Source of the DNA: Mycosarcoma maydis
Taxonomy: Eukaryota > Basidiomycota > Ustilaginomycetes > Ustilaginales
Reading direction: 5' to 3'
NCBI RefSeq assembly: GCF_000328475.2
Contig: NC_026483.1
Location: 806,001-870,000, forward strand
DNA: 64,000 nucleotides
Position numbers and translations under genes: made by a program
Notes under the pieces: generated by a model
The model's database searches: none
What the model was told of the DNA's origin: nothing
Seen by the model: only the letters and a program-made list of their open reading frames with translations
Shown here: in pieces, positions 29,557 through 40,160 of the stretch
Numbering within the stretch: the first letter of the stretch is position 1
How the letters are laid out: each line of letters opens with the position of its first letter

Positions 29557-30696
29557 CTAGCTCAATCCGGCAGCGTCCGTGATGACGCTGAGACGGTGAG
29601 GCGTCATGTGCGGGTATTCCCAGAACATGGCCCCGCCCTTCCAGCCGTTCTGGACGGCGATGTTCAGGCAACCGCCGAGCACACTCGGTTTCATAAACCC
29701 ATCATCTGCATCGCTCTGCCACGCGGGCTTACCGACGACCAACTTGTCCAGGGGGACACCGGCGTACTTGTTGATCTCGAACAGACTTGTGAGCGGAAAG
29801 TTGTCAGCGGCGTTCCAAATGAGTTGGTCGCAAGTGTTGTAGTTCTGCTGGTTGTAGAACTGGACGTTGTACCAATCGATCAGGTCGCCCACTTGGCTGT
29901 GGATGTATGCGTAGCCGTTCGGGTACATTTGAGCGTTGAACCACGGTGCTACGGGAGCGTGCGTGATAATGTAGTCGGGCGAAGGCAGTTGGTTTCGCAG
30001 CGATCGTGTGAGCTCGATCAACCACTCGCTCGATTTTCCTTGAGCGAACAGCTCCATCTCTTCGTAATCGACATCGACTCCATCCAGACCGTTTTTCTTG
30101 ACAAAACTCGCAATCGTCCTGCCCAACGCAGTAGCGTTTTTGCCCATACTCTGCGGGGTATCGGTAGCACCAAACACGGAAACCATCAATTTCATCCCTG
30201 CTCCAGCGTACCGACTCTTGAACCACTTTTTATCCGCATCGCTCTTGGCCGCGAACTTCTGCGCGTTGTCAGCCACTCCAAACTTGACTGTCCAGAAAGC
30301 CAGGTTGAACACGTTGAAGCCCGTGATGTTCCAGTAAGGCGGAGCACCAAACGATTGGCTAGCGACGTCTTGGTCTCCGTACAGCACGAAGCGCGGTGCC
30401 GAGACAGAGTCGGTGTCAGCAGTGGGGAAGCCCGAGTCGAGCAGTTTGACGCCAGGAGCCGACTTGATTAGCTGCACAGTCTTGTGCGATTCGCCGAACA
30501 GCGACGTGAGCGCCGACCACACTGAGTGCGTGACGCGTGACGGGATGCTGTCATCGTAGAACTCGGCGGCAGGTCCAGCGAGGCCGTTGTAGCCGTTGTA
30601 CAGGCTCTGCTCGTGAGGCACCGCCGAGACAGAGCCAAGATTCGCAAATGCAGCAGCAGCTACGGCAAGAGCTACGCCAGGTGTGTTGGCTCGCAT
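29557..30696 (-). CDS. Secreted glycoside hydrolase family 18 protein (chitinase-like)
   Basis: 379 residues. An N-terminal signal peptide is clear (hydrophobic VALAVAAAAFANLGSVSA, cleavage likely near A25). The GH18 active-site signature DGVDVDYE (D205, D208, D210, catalytic E212) and the preceding MKLMVSVFG strand are present, and WNITGFNVFNLAFW lies in the first barrel strands. GH18 enzymes cleave beta-1,4-N-acetylglucosamine bonds in chitin or the chitobiose core of N-glycans. The late substrate strand WYNVQFYNQ and a C-terminal GGAMFWEY strand complete the TIM barrel. No chitin-binding module, Ser/Thr-rich stalk or GPI signal is seen, so it is probably a soluble secreted enzyme of the compact kind, acting in cell-wall remodelling or on external chitin. 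A TATAAG box lies about 220 bp upstream. Confidence 0.9.
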   Translation of the reverse strand: MRANTPGVALAVAAAAFANLGSVSAVPHEQSLYNGYNGLAGPAAEFYDDSIPSRVTHSVWSALTSLFGESHKTVQLIKSAPGVKLLDSGFPTADTDSVSAPRFVLYGDQDVASQSFGAPPYWNITGFNVFNLAFWTVKFGVADNAQKFAAKSDADKKWFKSRYAGAGMKLMVSVFGATDTPQSMGKNATALGRTIASFVKKNGLDGVDVDYEEMELFAQGKSSEWLIELTRSLRNQLPSPDYIITHAPVAPWFNAQMYPNGYAYIHSQVGDLIDWYNVQFYNQQNYNTCDQLIWNAADNFPLTSLFEINKYAGVPLDKLVVGKPAWQSDADDGFMKPSVLGGCLNIAVQNGWKGGAMFWEYPHMTPHRLSVITDAAGLS

Positions 30697-32517
30697 GTTT
30701 GCTGATCGCGGTGACCGAGAGGGGTGTCAAGAGAAACGGTGTTGTGCGAATGCGTAGCTGGATCCGAAAAGATATGTGCGGTCCCGAAGAACAGGAGATG
30801 TGCGCGTTGGACGTAAAACGGAAGCAGCTGAGAGGATCGAGTGCAGAGGAGTGGCGCAGAGAGCAAAGCTCGATGGGGAAACAAGCGAGTGCCAATCAAC
30901 TCGAACTCGCCTCTTCTTATACCTTATCACAAGTACGTTGGCATACCGAGTGCGCTTGGACATCCCGCTCAAGCGCGCTCACGGACGCTTGGCTCCCGCT
31001 CTCGAGGCCGGTGCGGTAGCACCGCTCGAGGCAGTCGGTTCTTTCGAGAATACGAGCCCCTGCAACAGCCTCGCATCACTACTCGTAAATGCACATGGTC
31101 AGCGAGCCGCACTGAGTCTAGCTTTCAACTCCACGGCGCATCTTGACAGCTGTGGTGCAAATAAACAGAAAAACCCCAAGCGGGAAACCGCGGCAGGGCG
31201 GCAAAAGAAATCCGCCAGGTGTAGAATTTCTCTGCGGAGTGTCAATCACAAATCACAATTCGTGAACAATGGTTCGTGATCTTGCCAGGCGGCTGTCATT
31301 CACAATTGATGGGCTGGACTGACTCGCAACACGCCATCGTGAATTCACGATCGCTCACGGCTTCTGTTTGGCCAGTGGCCTTCTCGAGACGCTGGTCGGA
31401 ATGGCTGCCCTCTTACCTTGGTTTAAACGCTCGCGCACATGAAAGAGCACGCTTTAAGCGCTCCCGACCGGACAAGGGTCAGTGATTTGAACCACGAATG
31501 CTACGAATGCTAGCCTAAGTTTATTTGGCTCAACGTAGACACAGTGCGCAGCGTGGTTCCCGGCCAAGCGTACAGACCTACTCGGCCAATGCCAGACAAT
31601 TAGGTTGGCATGGGCTTACTTCCTGCTCGGTAACGAAAGCCAATCTGCTGCGATTTGTGATCTCGAACTCCGATAGCACTAATGTACGGGAGCTCGTACT
31701 CTATCGTTCCATCGAGGTGATTGTGTGAGGGCAGCCGTATCACGTTGCTAGAGATGTTGAAACCTGCTTACAGTTGGCACGCTGCCGAGCAACGATGAGT
31801 TCGACATGCGGCTTGCTTTACCATGACTGTTCAAAGCGTTTCCAAGGAGCAACAGCAGATGCCGTTGCCGTTGCAGACGATCTTTGCTGCGAGCAAGAGA
31901 GATGTTCAATACGCCGATGAACGGCGGAGCTCCACACAGACACCGAGCACTTTCACATCAGCTGGTACCTTGCACATGGATCTGCGTGATGCGCTTCGCT
32001 TCGAGACGGCCACAGCAACCCAACTTAATGTTATTGCACACAAGCCAGGCCAAGCCCAAACGATTCGTGATTGGTTCCCTTTGACGATTGCGCACTTGAG
32101 TCACAGAGTGTTGTACGAAAACCTTCCTATTCGAGTCGAGCCATGGTGCATGCAAAGGCAAATCCAATCCAATCGTGGATTCCACGCGCAAGCCCACGCT
32201 GATGAAAATTCACGATTCTCGTGTCAGCTTCCGCATTCCCATCACGAATTACGAAATACGGATCGTGAATATCTGACTCTTGCCAAATCAAGCGCAAACC
32301 AACACGCAAAGCACTCTTGCACGGCGTGTTGAACGATGCTCCAACATTCGTCATTTAAAACGCCGCGCCAGTGTGTACACATCGGCAGATCGGATCGTCA
32401 TTTCCCGATCAGATCGGCAGCAGCACAGTCGACTCTTATGACCCACGTCTATCACGCTCGCACAACATGGCTCGACATGCTTGAGATTGCGTCTTTTGCG
32501 TATGGCATGCGACAACT
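30697..32517. other. Intergenic region between the GH18 and DPB2 genes
   Basis: Promoter side of the GH18 gene and 3' side of the DPB2 gene. A 169-codon frame at 31823-32332 has no family features and runs through heptamer motifs (about 32062-32075 and 32214-32225), so I do not call it. Other motifs lie near 31245-31265 and 31336-31350. Confidence 0.4.
30916..30921 (-). promoter_or_regulatory. Possible TATA box of the GH18 gene
   Basis: GGTATAAGAAG on the minus strand, about 220 bp before the ATG at 30696. Position only; no other core element seen. Confidence 0.3.
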
Positions 32518-34604
32518 TCAGACGAGTGGCAGCTCGCTGTTGCGTCCAAGGCATAGGAAACAGAGGCGAACAAGCAAGCTTGGGTCAGTCGTCGCAACAA
32601 TGGCGTCAATGAACAATGAAACGTAGCTGGGTCACGCACGCACCTTGGCTCGGTTCGGCGTGTGGCAGGATAGTAAGTCGACCAAGTGAAAGCATTGCCG
32701 GAACGGAAAGAGCCCGGATTGACCACGTGACACCCTTCGTAAGTCAACTCGTACCGATCGTATGCGTCTGCCAGTACCAACTGTTGCACGGCGATTAAAA
32801 AAGGAATCAGTCAGTCCAAGATACTCTGAGCATGTTCACCACTTGATCTGGCGATACTTACCGCAGTGGGCATGGGATATAGGCTCAAAGCATGGTCGTG
32901 ATCCCACAGCACCGGGCGGATCCTCTGCGCCAACGGCACCAGATGCGCCTGGTCCAAAACGGTCGAGACCAAAAACTTTTTCAAATCCCTCTCTTCCCTT
33001 TCCCTCTGCTCGCGCTCCTGTTCTTGCGCTTGGTCTTTGATGCGCACCGTGTTCCTCAGCATCCTGGTCATCATATCGTCGCGATACACCACAATCTGTT
33101 GTGAAAAATAGGAAATCCGACACGGATTCGACGCCAAATGGATCGTCGCATGCATCGTTTTTAGTTTTGACACCAACGGCTCGACCAAACCCTGAGGCAG
33201 CGGAGGACGTGGAACGAGCGATGACGCGAACGGATCTTGCGGTCCTGGAACTAGAATGATATGGCTGCTGCGAACTATGGCTGGGAATCTGGAGAGCGTT
33301 TCAGCGAGCGATGCAAATCCAGCTTTGTACCTATCCACCGTATCGGCTGACGAATACTGTTGACTTGCAAAGTTGCCACACAGCATCAAAGCGAATGGGA
33401 TAAAATCCGCATCCACGTACCCCTGAAGAACTGTAGCGAACGCCGCCATGGTCTTGGGATGATCCAGATGCAGATCTGAAAAGATCACAAAGCACAGATC
33501 CGAGTGATTTGCTTCGTGAACTTGAAATGCCGCCTCTTCCTTGACCGAGATCGCGCCTCTCCAGGGAGCTCTTGCAGCTACACGGCTCGGTGCGCCGGCT
33601 GGCTCAAGAATCGGAGTCTGCGGTGGTCCCAAGAAATCCGTATGTGCGTGCATCGATCTCGCCTGTGCACGCGTTTCGCTCGGCGGGTGACCAAGAGCAA
33701 ACACGTGGATACGCTCTTCCACTGTGTACTCGCCTTCGACGAGGATCAAGCTTCCTTCGGTGAAAATGCCTTCGCCCGGAATCGCGTCGTGCAGATCCAA
33801 GCCGACAGTTCCATCAGCATCTTCGAGTTCATACCGTCCATCAGATGAAGTGCTGAGCATTCCGAAGAGCAAAAATCGTTGTCCTTGTCGTCCGAGCAAG
33901 TTCTTTGTCGAGGTGAGCTTCATGAACCCATCGGCGAGGTTTTTAGATGATGATGCGGTGGCGATGGCGAGCGGAGGGCAAAAGTTTTCGTTTCTCAAAA
34001 TCACGCCTTTGAGGATATGGTAACGCTGACGCGCGAACGTCGATCGTGTCGATGCAGTAGGCAGAAGCGTCGCGGAAAGGGTTGTTGGCTCAAACACTTT
34101 ACGGATCGGATCAAAAGTGAGTTTGGGCTGGGTAAAGGCCGAATGTACACCAAAGTACCGATGTGGATCTGGAAGTTCTCCGTCCGTCAACTCGTGTGCG
34201 TGTCGATGGACGCCATTTGCTGTATCTCGCACTGCAGCCTGAGTCGCATGCGCGGCAGAATCAGCTACAACCAGCCTCGAGTAGACCGTTTCCAGCGCTG
34301 CTGCTGTTACCAGATCGGACGAACCCTCTTGGTCATCAGGACCATCCTTGCCAGTGGAAGCTAGCGCTTTGGAGTGAGATCCAGCATTGGAATCAGCATT
34401 GGTTTGGCCATCAACGATACCCTGTGCAAGCGCTTCGATTGCCTCCTCCCACTCTAGTGGCTGTTGCAGCAGTCCATGATCCGCGAGCGTCGAAGTGATG
34501 AAGGCGATGGCTGATGAATGGAGCTGTAGCGAGTGCTTGGTGGTAAACACGCGCAGGATGGTTCTGCGCAGTTCTGGCGGTGGAACCACTGGTGTGTTTG
34601 CCAT
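32518..34604 (-). CDS. DPB2: DNA polymerase epsilon subunit B (Dpb2), three exons
   Basis: Exons 34604-32862, 32780-32644 and 32536-32518 give 632 residues. The donor GTAAGT at 32861 and acceptor CAACAG join PMPTA to [16 protein letters not shown], a block typical of the Dpb2/POLE2 C-terminus; a second intron (GTGCGT ... CAACAG) leads to a 19-nt last exon ending ELPLV. Features: N-terminal helical domain ([20 protein letters not shown]), an OB-fold with [20 protein letters not shown], and the inactive calcineurin-like phosphoesterase domain ([47 protein letters not shown]). The subunit stabilises the leading-strand polymerase and links it to the CMG helicase; it is essential in yeast. Length agrees with fungal Dpb2 (about 600-690). 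The last exon is the least certain part. Confidence 0.93.
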
Positions 34605-36735
34605 CCCAGCGAGGTGTCAAGAGACTGTAGTGGTCAGGCGAGACAGAAGCGGTATCGTCCAAAGTGTTCAGAGACAGGGAGAGGTGTTGTTCTTTTCTGT
34701 TTATGAAAGCCAATCGTGAATTCACTCGTCACTTTTCGGCAGCCAAACGTGAAACCACGACAGACGACGCACGCGTCTCCGCGAAATCACTTTACGCGAC
34801 TTGACACGGTGCGAAAGCGAAACCGAAATCGGCACACGCACACGCCAGAGTCCCGATTCACTTTGGCGCTTGGACAAAAGTGGAGCGCGCCAAGAGACAT
34901 GGTCCAAAGTGTCGAGCTTGAGCGGCGGATCGTGTATATGCTTTCATGTGACGCGGTCAGCATGATGGCGTTGATGCAGCCCGACAATCATGCGGGCAGG
35001 AGCATTCGTGATTGCGATACTTGGCAGTCCAGGTCGCTACATGTCTCGATTCCAACGTATGGCTGACGCTTCGACGCGAGAGATGCACCCACTGGAGGTG
35101 TGTTAGACGCTTTCTTATCCACCCGACGCAACTCTCAACGTCAATGAACACGATCGAGCCACGAAAGAAACGTTTGCCAAAGGAAGCCTTGACGTCGAAG
35201 GCGCAGATGTGGCGATCCTGTGTGCCGACAATCACGAATGTTCCAGCGTATGAATTGGGTCTGACAATCACATAGATCCATCCGTGATCGTGCATGTGAT
35301 GGATTATCCATGATCATAGGCTAACTGAACATTCCCATCCGAGTGTACTACGACCAACTCAGCTTCAGAGATATCAAGATTCAGTCAAATTTGTAAGTCA
35401 ATGCCAAACCGAGCCTGGAGTTGTGCGAGTTGGTGGCAAAGCAAAACATTCTGCTCGAGGTGGAGAGGCTGAGCGAGGTTATGCCAAACCAAAGCATCAT
35501 GCAATGATTTACATTCATGTCAACAAGCATCTCTAGAAACGTTTTTACTTGGCTGCTCTTTCTCACTTTTTTTTGTCAACGTGCGCTTCTGGCCAAGCAG
35601 TTTGTTGCTAGCCAGCTTCAAGGTGGAATCAGACGTCTTCCGAGATCGCTGGTGTGCTTTGGCAAAGCGTATGAGATTGGACCTGCATGATGAAGCGCGG
35701 GGCGTGGGCGCAAACGGTCTTGCCGAGCCAAGTTTAGCACATCCGAACATCCATCCTCGCAACCTCCTGCACTCGCACCGTATCCTTGGCTTGCCAATTG
35801 ACAACGTTGGAGCCTGCACGTGGGTTGGAGTTCAGCTCAGGGGAGAATGCTTGAGAAGCGGAACCCTTATCTAAACAGCAAGGTAGGTGCAAGGTGTTGC
35901 TCGGAACTCGATGGCCCGTATGCAAGCTTGTCAACTAGATTGCTTGCAACGACAATCTCCTGAAAGATGATCGAGAGAGTCCAGCTGCAGAGCGCAATAT
36001 CACTTGCGAGTGTCAAGGCTTGGCAGCTGCTACACGGTTAGAAATACGCTTGGCTTAGCCGAGCGTCAGCGTCACGGACGCGGACGCGGATGGTTGGGTC
36101 TGCAGCGCACCGAGTCTTGAGATTCTTGATCGACTGGTGCCTCGACCCTGGACGGACGACTGCTATGCACAACGTTTTCTTGTTTTTGCCGAAGCCAGAA
36201 CGTGTGGCGCTAATCAACACTCGTGACAAGTTGCATTCGAGATTGCTCTCGGCCAAGCACCATGTCCCAGCACGCTGCGCAAATGTGAACCTTTCTTGCA
36301 TCCGGCTTTGAAGGGTCTGATACAGACGCTTGGTTGATGCGACTTGTGATACAGGGTTGCCAGCCGGCGCCTGTATGAATCACTGCCTGAAACAGCTCCA
36401 GGCTGGGGTCTCGCACCGGATCAATGCCAGAACGTGATCATCCTGCGTTTGAAGAACAGAGCCAACCGCCAAAGGCGTCTCGAAGTTCTTCGAGCAGGGT
36501 GTGTGCATGTCGCCAGTGCCTGTCTCTGTGTCAGAGTTGATTGTGGCTGAGGATGCATGTGACCCTTATCCTATCGAGCTCCGTTCGCAGTTCAGCTTGG
36601 CCACCTCACATTTTGCTCAACGTATAAAGCGAAGCCTCTGATCGTCTAGGCCTCTAGTTTTCACCCGCACATTTCTCTTCTCGTAGCTCCTTGTCCGCTC
36701 TCCTCGGACACTTGCTGGTTCTTCGTTTCTCCAAG
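34605..36735. other. Divergent intergenic region, 2.1 kb
   Basis: Lies between the DPB2 gene (-) and the nuclease gene (+), so it contains both promoters. No coding gene supported. Heptamer-type motifs at about 34712-34735, 35004-35016 and 35230-35240; T-rich tract at 35567-35580. The right end carries a TATA element at 36623. Confidence 0.4.
36623..36629 (+). promoter_or_regulatory. TATA box of the secreted nuclease gene
   Basis: TATAAAG, 113 bp before the ATG at 36736, followed by a pyrimidine-rich leader. Typical position for a highly inducible fungal gene. Confidence 0.5.
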
Positions 36736-37563
36736 ATGCTAGGCCGTTTGTGGATGTTTGGCGCAGCTGCGCTCGTTGGGTTGACCAGCGGCGCTCATGC
36801 GGCCACTTTGACGTGGGACTGCACTCGTGTGCCCAATATCTGCTCGAACGACTGCTACGCCATCCAATGCGCCGGAAAGCCCACCACGCTGCACCGCGAC
36901 TCGGCGAACGCCTCAGCGAACCGAGCCAAGACTGCATGCAAATCTCCGAACCGTTGCGCTAACAATGCTTCTGACTCGAACTCTTGTGGTGCGTCTAATT
37001 GCGGCTGCGGCTGACTGCATGCGAATACTTGAATGTGGTTACTGATACTTGCAGCTTGGATGGTCGAGAATGGCAGATGAATACCCGTACGCTTCGTCGC
37101 GCGAAGGCGGAACGGGAAGTGTCACACGCTGTGTTCCTGCCACGGAAAACTCTCGTCAAGGCGGAACGCTCTCGAGCTTCTACACGAACAACGGTATCAC
37201 CGACGGAGACGCGTACAACGTCGCCTTCACTTCTACTAGCGGATTGCAGTACTGCTCCGGCTCGTGCACCAACACAGGCAACCAGCTCATCCGCAAAAAT
37301 CTCGCCATCGGTCCACAGTACACCCCGAGGTCCTTCGTCACCAACGAAGGCCACGAGCTGACGAGTAAGTTCCAACCGCAACTCCTCGCCTTGCGTGCCA
37401 CCACTCACCTCTCGACTAACGCTTCATTTGCCTTGTGCTTGTCCGTGGTGCTATAGTGTTCGAACGAGTCGACAGCCCCGGCTCGCTCGACAGCGTAATT
37501 GGCACCCAGACCTGGCTCTCTCACGAGCAACGCCATGTGACGATTGTCAAAGCTCTCGTCTGA
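36736..37563 (+). CDS. Secreted NucA/NucB-type deoxyribonuclease, three exons
   Basis: Exons 36736-36988, 37077-37364 and 37457-37563 give 215 residues. Introns have GTGCGT and GTAAGT donors and GGCAG and CTATAG acceptors; the first junction creates the motif CDEYPYASSREGG, the core of NucA/NucB nucleases, followed by RCVPATENSRQGG. Those acidic and polar residues form the metal-dependent active site in the bacterial family. A signal peptide is evident (MLGRLWMFGAAALVGLTSGAHA). The mature N-terminal part is rich in cysteine (CTRVPNIC, CYAIQC and more), suggesting disulphides for an extracellular life. It probably digests DNA outside the cell, for nutrient use or degradation of extracellular DNA. 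A TATA box lies at 36623. An alternative acceptor (TTGCAG, 37054) would break the frame. Family assignment is firm from motif; role is inferred. Confidence 0.85.
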
Positions 37564-37918
37564 TCGCGCTCAACTGCATCATAGCTTCATTCGTGATTCT
37601 TGCTTAAAAAATGGGAATCAATCTATTCTTTTCTATGCAGACAAACTGATGATGCTGGAATGCGCAGATGGCATGTTGGTTCGCGACAAGGTAGGTTGCT
37701 CGAGACGGCACGCGAGCAGTGGCAACAACGAGTCATACTGTCGCTCGCCGATTTGGCGCAACGCCTCAGCTACGGGTTCAGAACGGATTGGCGTATTGGC
37801 AGATGCACTTGAATCTTGCTTGCTTCGCATCCTCCCAGGACCAACGACTGTCGAACGAAAGGATGGGCAGCATTGGGAGCACAAACGGTAAGGAAGGGAG
37901 AGGAGCGAGCGGAGCGGC
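37564..37918. other. Spacer between convergent genes
   Basis: 355 bp holding the 3' ends of the nuclease gene and the ECH-family gene. No gene supported. Confidence 0.4.
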
Positions 37919-38938
37919 CTAATCATGCTTGGACGTTGCGTATGCTTGTGCATCACGACGAGCGGAGCCGGGAGTGAAATCGTGGAAGAGTCCCTGTTGG
38001 AAAGGCAGCATGATACTTTCAAAGTCCTCCTGTGTTTGAGGCTTGGCTGTGTTGAGGTGATCGATGTACTTGGCCATGGCTTGCTGGCTTTCGGGGACCA
38101 AAGCGGCTCTTGCAAACCACGTCTTTTCACGCAGCAGTCCTTGTCGGAACGAGAGCGAGCTGCCCGTGTGGACCGAGTCTTTGATTGCTTGCGTCGCAAA
38201 TGGACTGCGTCGCGAGATGTGCCTGGCCAACTCGACGGCTTCGGCCTCGAGTTTGTTCTTGGCGACCACTTTGTTGACCAAGCCCAGCTCGAGCGCTTCA
38301 GCGGGAGTGATGCTCTTGCCTTCCAAGCACAGTTCGAGTGCTTTGGCTGTTCCAAGCGCTCGCGAGAGGAATTGCGTTCCACCGCCACCAGGGATCAGCC
38401 CAATGAGTGATTCCAACTGACCCATGATGGCCGAGTCGGTATCGATGACGACTCTGTAATCACATGCGAGCGCAAATTCGCACCCTCCGCCATAGCAAAG
38501 TCCGTTGATGGCTGCAACAAACACCTGCGGCTTGCTGCGAATCAAATGCGTCACCTCGTGATACAGGTTCAGATCTGCGACGCCGGCAAACATGGTCTTT
38601 CTGGTGAGCCACCTGAAGCCAAGCACAGCGCTCCAGCTTTCCACCTGAAGAGCAGTACGAATCAGCCACGATGGCGTCGGCATCCAAGCGGGCATCTTGT
38701 TGCCGAAGTCGACGATCTCCTGCACACTGTAGTGCGTCACAAACACCTGATCAAGGTGCGAAGTCAGGACCACGCCGCGCGTCGTCTGCGTGTCGAGCGA
38801 GTTGATGACCTGTTTCAGTTCATCAAAGATGGCTCGGTTGAGAAAGTTGTACGGTGGGTTCGAAAGGCTGATGACCAGAACGTCATCGTGAGGACGCGTG
38901 GTCTGAAGATGCGGCGTGATTTGTTCCCACTTGGTCAT
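37919..38938 (-). CDS. Enoyl-CoA hydratase/isomerase family protein
   Basis: 339 residues, intronless. The crotonase fold is shown by the oxyanion-hole segment INGLCYGGGCEFALACDYR and by LIGLIPGGGGTQFLSRALG. Both acid/base glutamates of classical hydratases appear to be kept: E in QLESLIG, and E in KALELCLEGK. It is longer than the usual 260-290 residues; the extra length is an N-terminal segment around SVQEIVDFGNKMPAW and a C-terminal tail. There is no PTS1 tripeptide (it ends KHD) and no obvious mitochondrial presequence, so location is uncertain. Substrate cannot be decided within the family, which includes hydratases, isomerases and CoA hydrolases. A TATATA element lies about 90 bp upstream. 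Confidence 0.88.
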   Translation of the reverse strand: MTKWEQITPHLQTTRPHDDVLVISLSNPPYNFLNRAIFDELKQVINSLDTQTTRGVVLTSHLDQVFVTHYSVQEIVDFGNKMPAWMPTPSWLIRTALQVESWSAVLGFRWLTRKTMFAGVADLNLYHEVTHLIRSKPQVFVAAINGLCYGGGCEFALACDYRVVIDTDSAIMGQLESLIGLIPGGGGTQFLSRALGTAKALELCLEGKSITPAEALELGLVNKVVAKNKLEAEAVELARHISRRSPFATQAIKDSVHTGSSLSFRQGLLREKTWFARAALVPESQQAMAKYIDHLNTAKPQTQEDFESIMLPFQQGLFHDFTPGSARRDAQAYATSKHD

Positions 38939-39024
38939 TGTTTCTGAGTCTGTATCAATCGTAAGATTTCGAGTTGGAATGCGAGATGCAAGCCAAACAT
39001 CTAATCACGTCGGGCGATGGTCTT

Positions 39025-39033
39025 CATATATAC
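39025..39033 (-). promoter_or_regulatory. TATA box of the ECH-family gene
   Basis: CGTATATATG on the minus strand about 90 bp before the ATG at 38938. Confidence 0.45.
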
Positions 39034-39287
39034 GCTTTCGGCAACATGTCAACGGCTCAGCGTATTGCGCTTGTCAAGAGCATTGACTTCGCCCTGACGC
39101 GGTCCCAACATAGAGGCGGGAACCTCCTCGAACCGAACGACATATTCTGATATGGATGGATGGATGACTGCGGTAACCATCAGCAACAGCCAAGGCAAGA
39201 GTCAAGGGTGCGGGGTCAGGGTCACGCTATGTGATTCCCAAGCGAGATACAAAATGTGAAACCAAAATTAGACCTTCACGATTTTTG

Positions 39288-39315
39288 TGATTTGTGATTT
39301 GTGATTTGTGATTTC
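39288..39315 (+). repeat. Heptamer array GTGATTT x4
   Basis: Four tandem seven-base units, a T-variant of the CGTGATT family found elsewhere in the window. Confidence 0.9.
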
Positions 39316-40160
39316 TCCGACAGCTTCACGCTTCCGTGTTGGTGCTTCTCAGCGTCTGTGCCCCGCACTTGGCGCTGGCGAGCACATATTTCCGGCTGCG
39401 AAAGCGTGAATCGTGAATTGCAGGTGAGCACCAGCGCATTTCGGTCGACACAGGGAGGGCCGGATGGCTGCTGACTTTGAGCTGCTACAGAAGATTAGGT
39501 GCGCCATCGTGAAAAGTTGGCGACCATGCTGATTGCGTGATGGTCCCAAGGTTGGCGGCTGGCCGATACGCGGCTGACCTGACATGCCATGTCACTGCGA
39601 GCGTTGGGCGTTTGCGTGCAGCCAACACGATTCACGATTCGTCGTCTGACATTAGCCGTACGCCAGAACGGATGCAGCGTTATCTCTGTCGCCCCGGATC
39701 GTCGCCACACATCATCTTGGCGCTTTGACAAATTCGGCCAAGCCACTCACATGCTGACGACGCAAGCTCAGTAGCGCCAGTATCGCTGTACCGCGTCTAG
39801 ACACTTGTCACTCGTTGTTGGCTCGGCTGTACAAGTCGAGCTGGAACCATAGCTCTGAATGTGCGGTAGTGCTGCGTGCGCCAGCTTGGTCAGCGATCAA
39901 GCTGGTAACGGATGGACAAGCAGATTACGGATGCTGTCGACGTAGACGCGTACAGCTTGGTCAGCCGAGTTATCAGTCCATCTTGCGAACCTCAGAACGG
40001 AACGAGGCGCTGCAGCTGACTGCAGAAGGATCGATTCGTACACACAGAGACCCAAGTCGCGTTAGACAGAGCAAACGGGTATGCTGATTCGTGACACGGC
40101 ATAAGCAAAGGAGATAAAAGACATAAACAGAAAAATGGCCATAACAGCGCTGCTAGCAGA

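Larger units (their letters stand above)
38939..40160. other. Intergenic region
   Basis: Promoter side of the ECH-family gene and 3' side of the OPT transporter gene. No gene supported. It holds a GTGATTT array at 39288-39315, and single heptamer motifs near 39407-39419 and 39628-39642. A short repeat-like sequence (TACAGCTTGGTCAGC and GCCAGCTTGGTCAGC) occurs near 39880-39965. Confidence 0.4.

Noticed and set aside
31823..32332. 169-codon frame between the GH18 and DPB2 genes
   Set aside because: No family features; runs through intergenic heptamer motifs; composition unlike neighbouring coding sequence.
37049..37076. Acceptor TTGCAG at 37054 for the nuclease gene
   Set aside because: With the GTGCGT donor at 36989 it shifts the frame to an early TGA; the GGCAG acceptor at 37076 restores the conserved C-D-E-Y-P motif.
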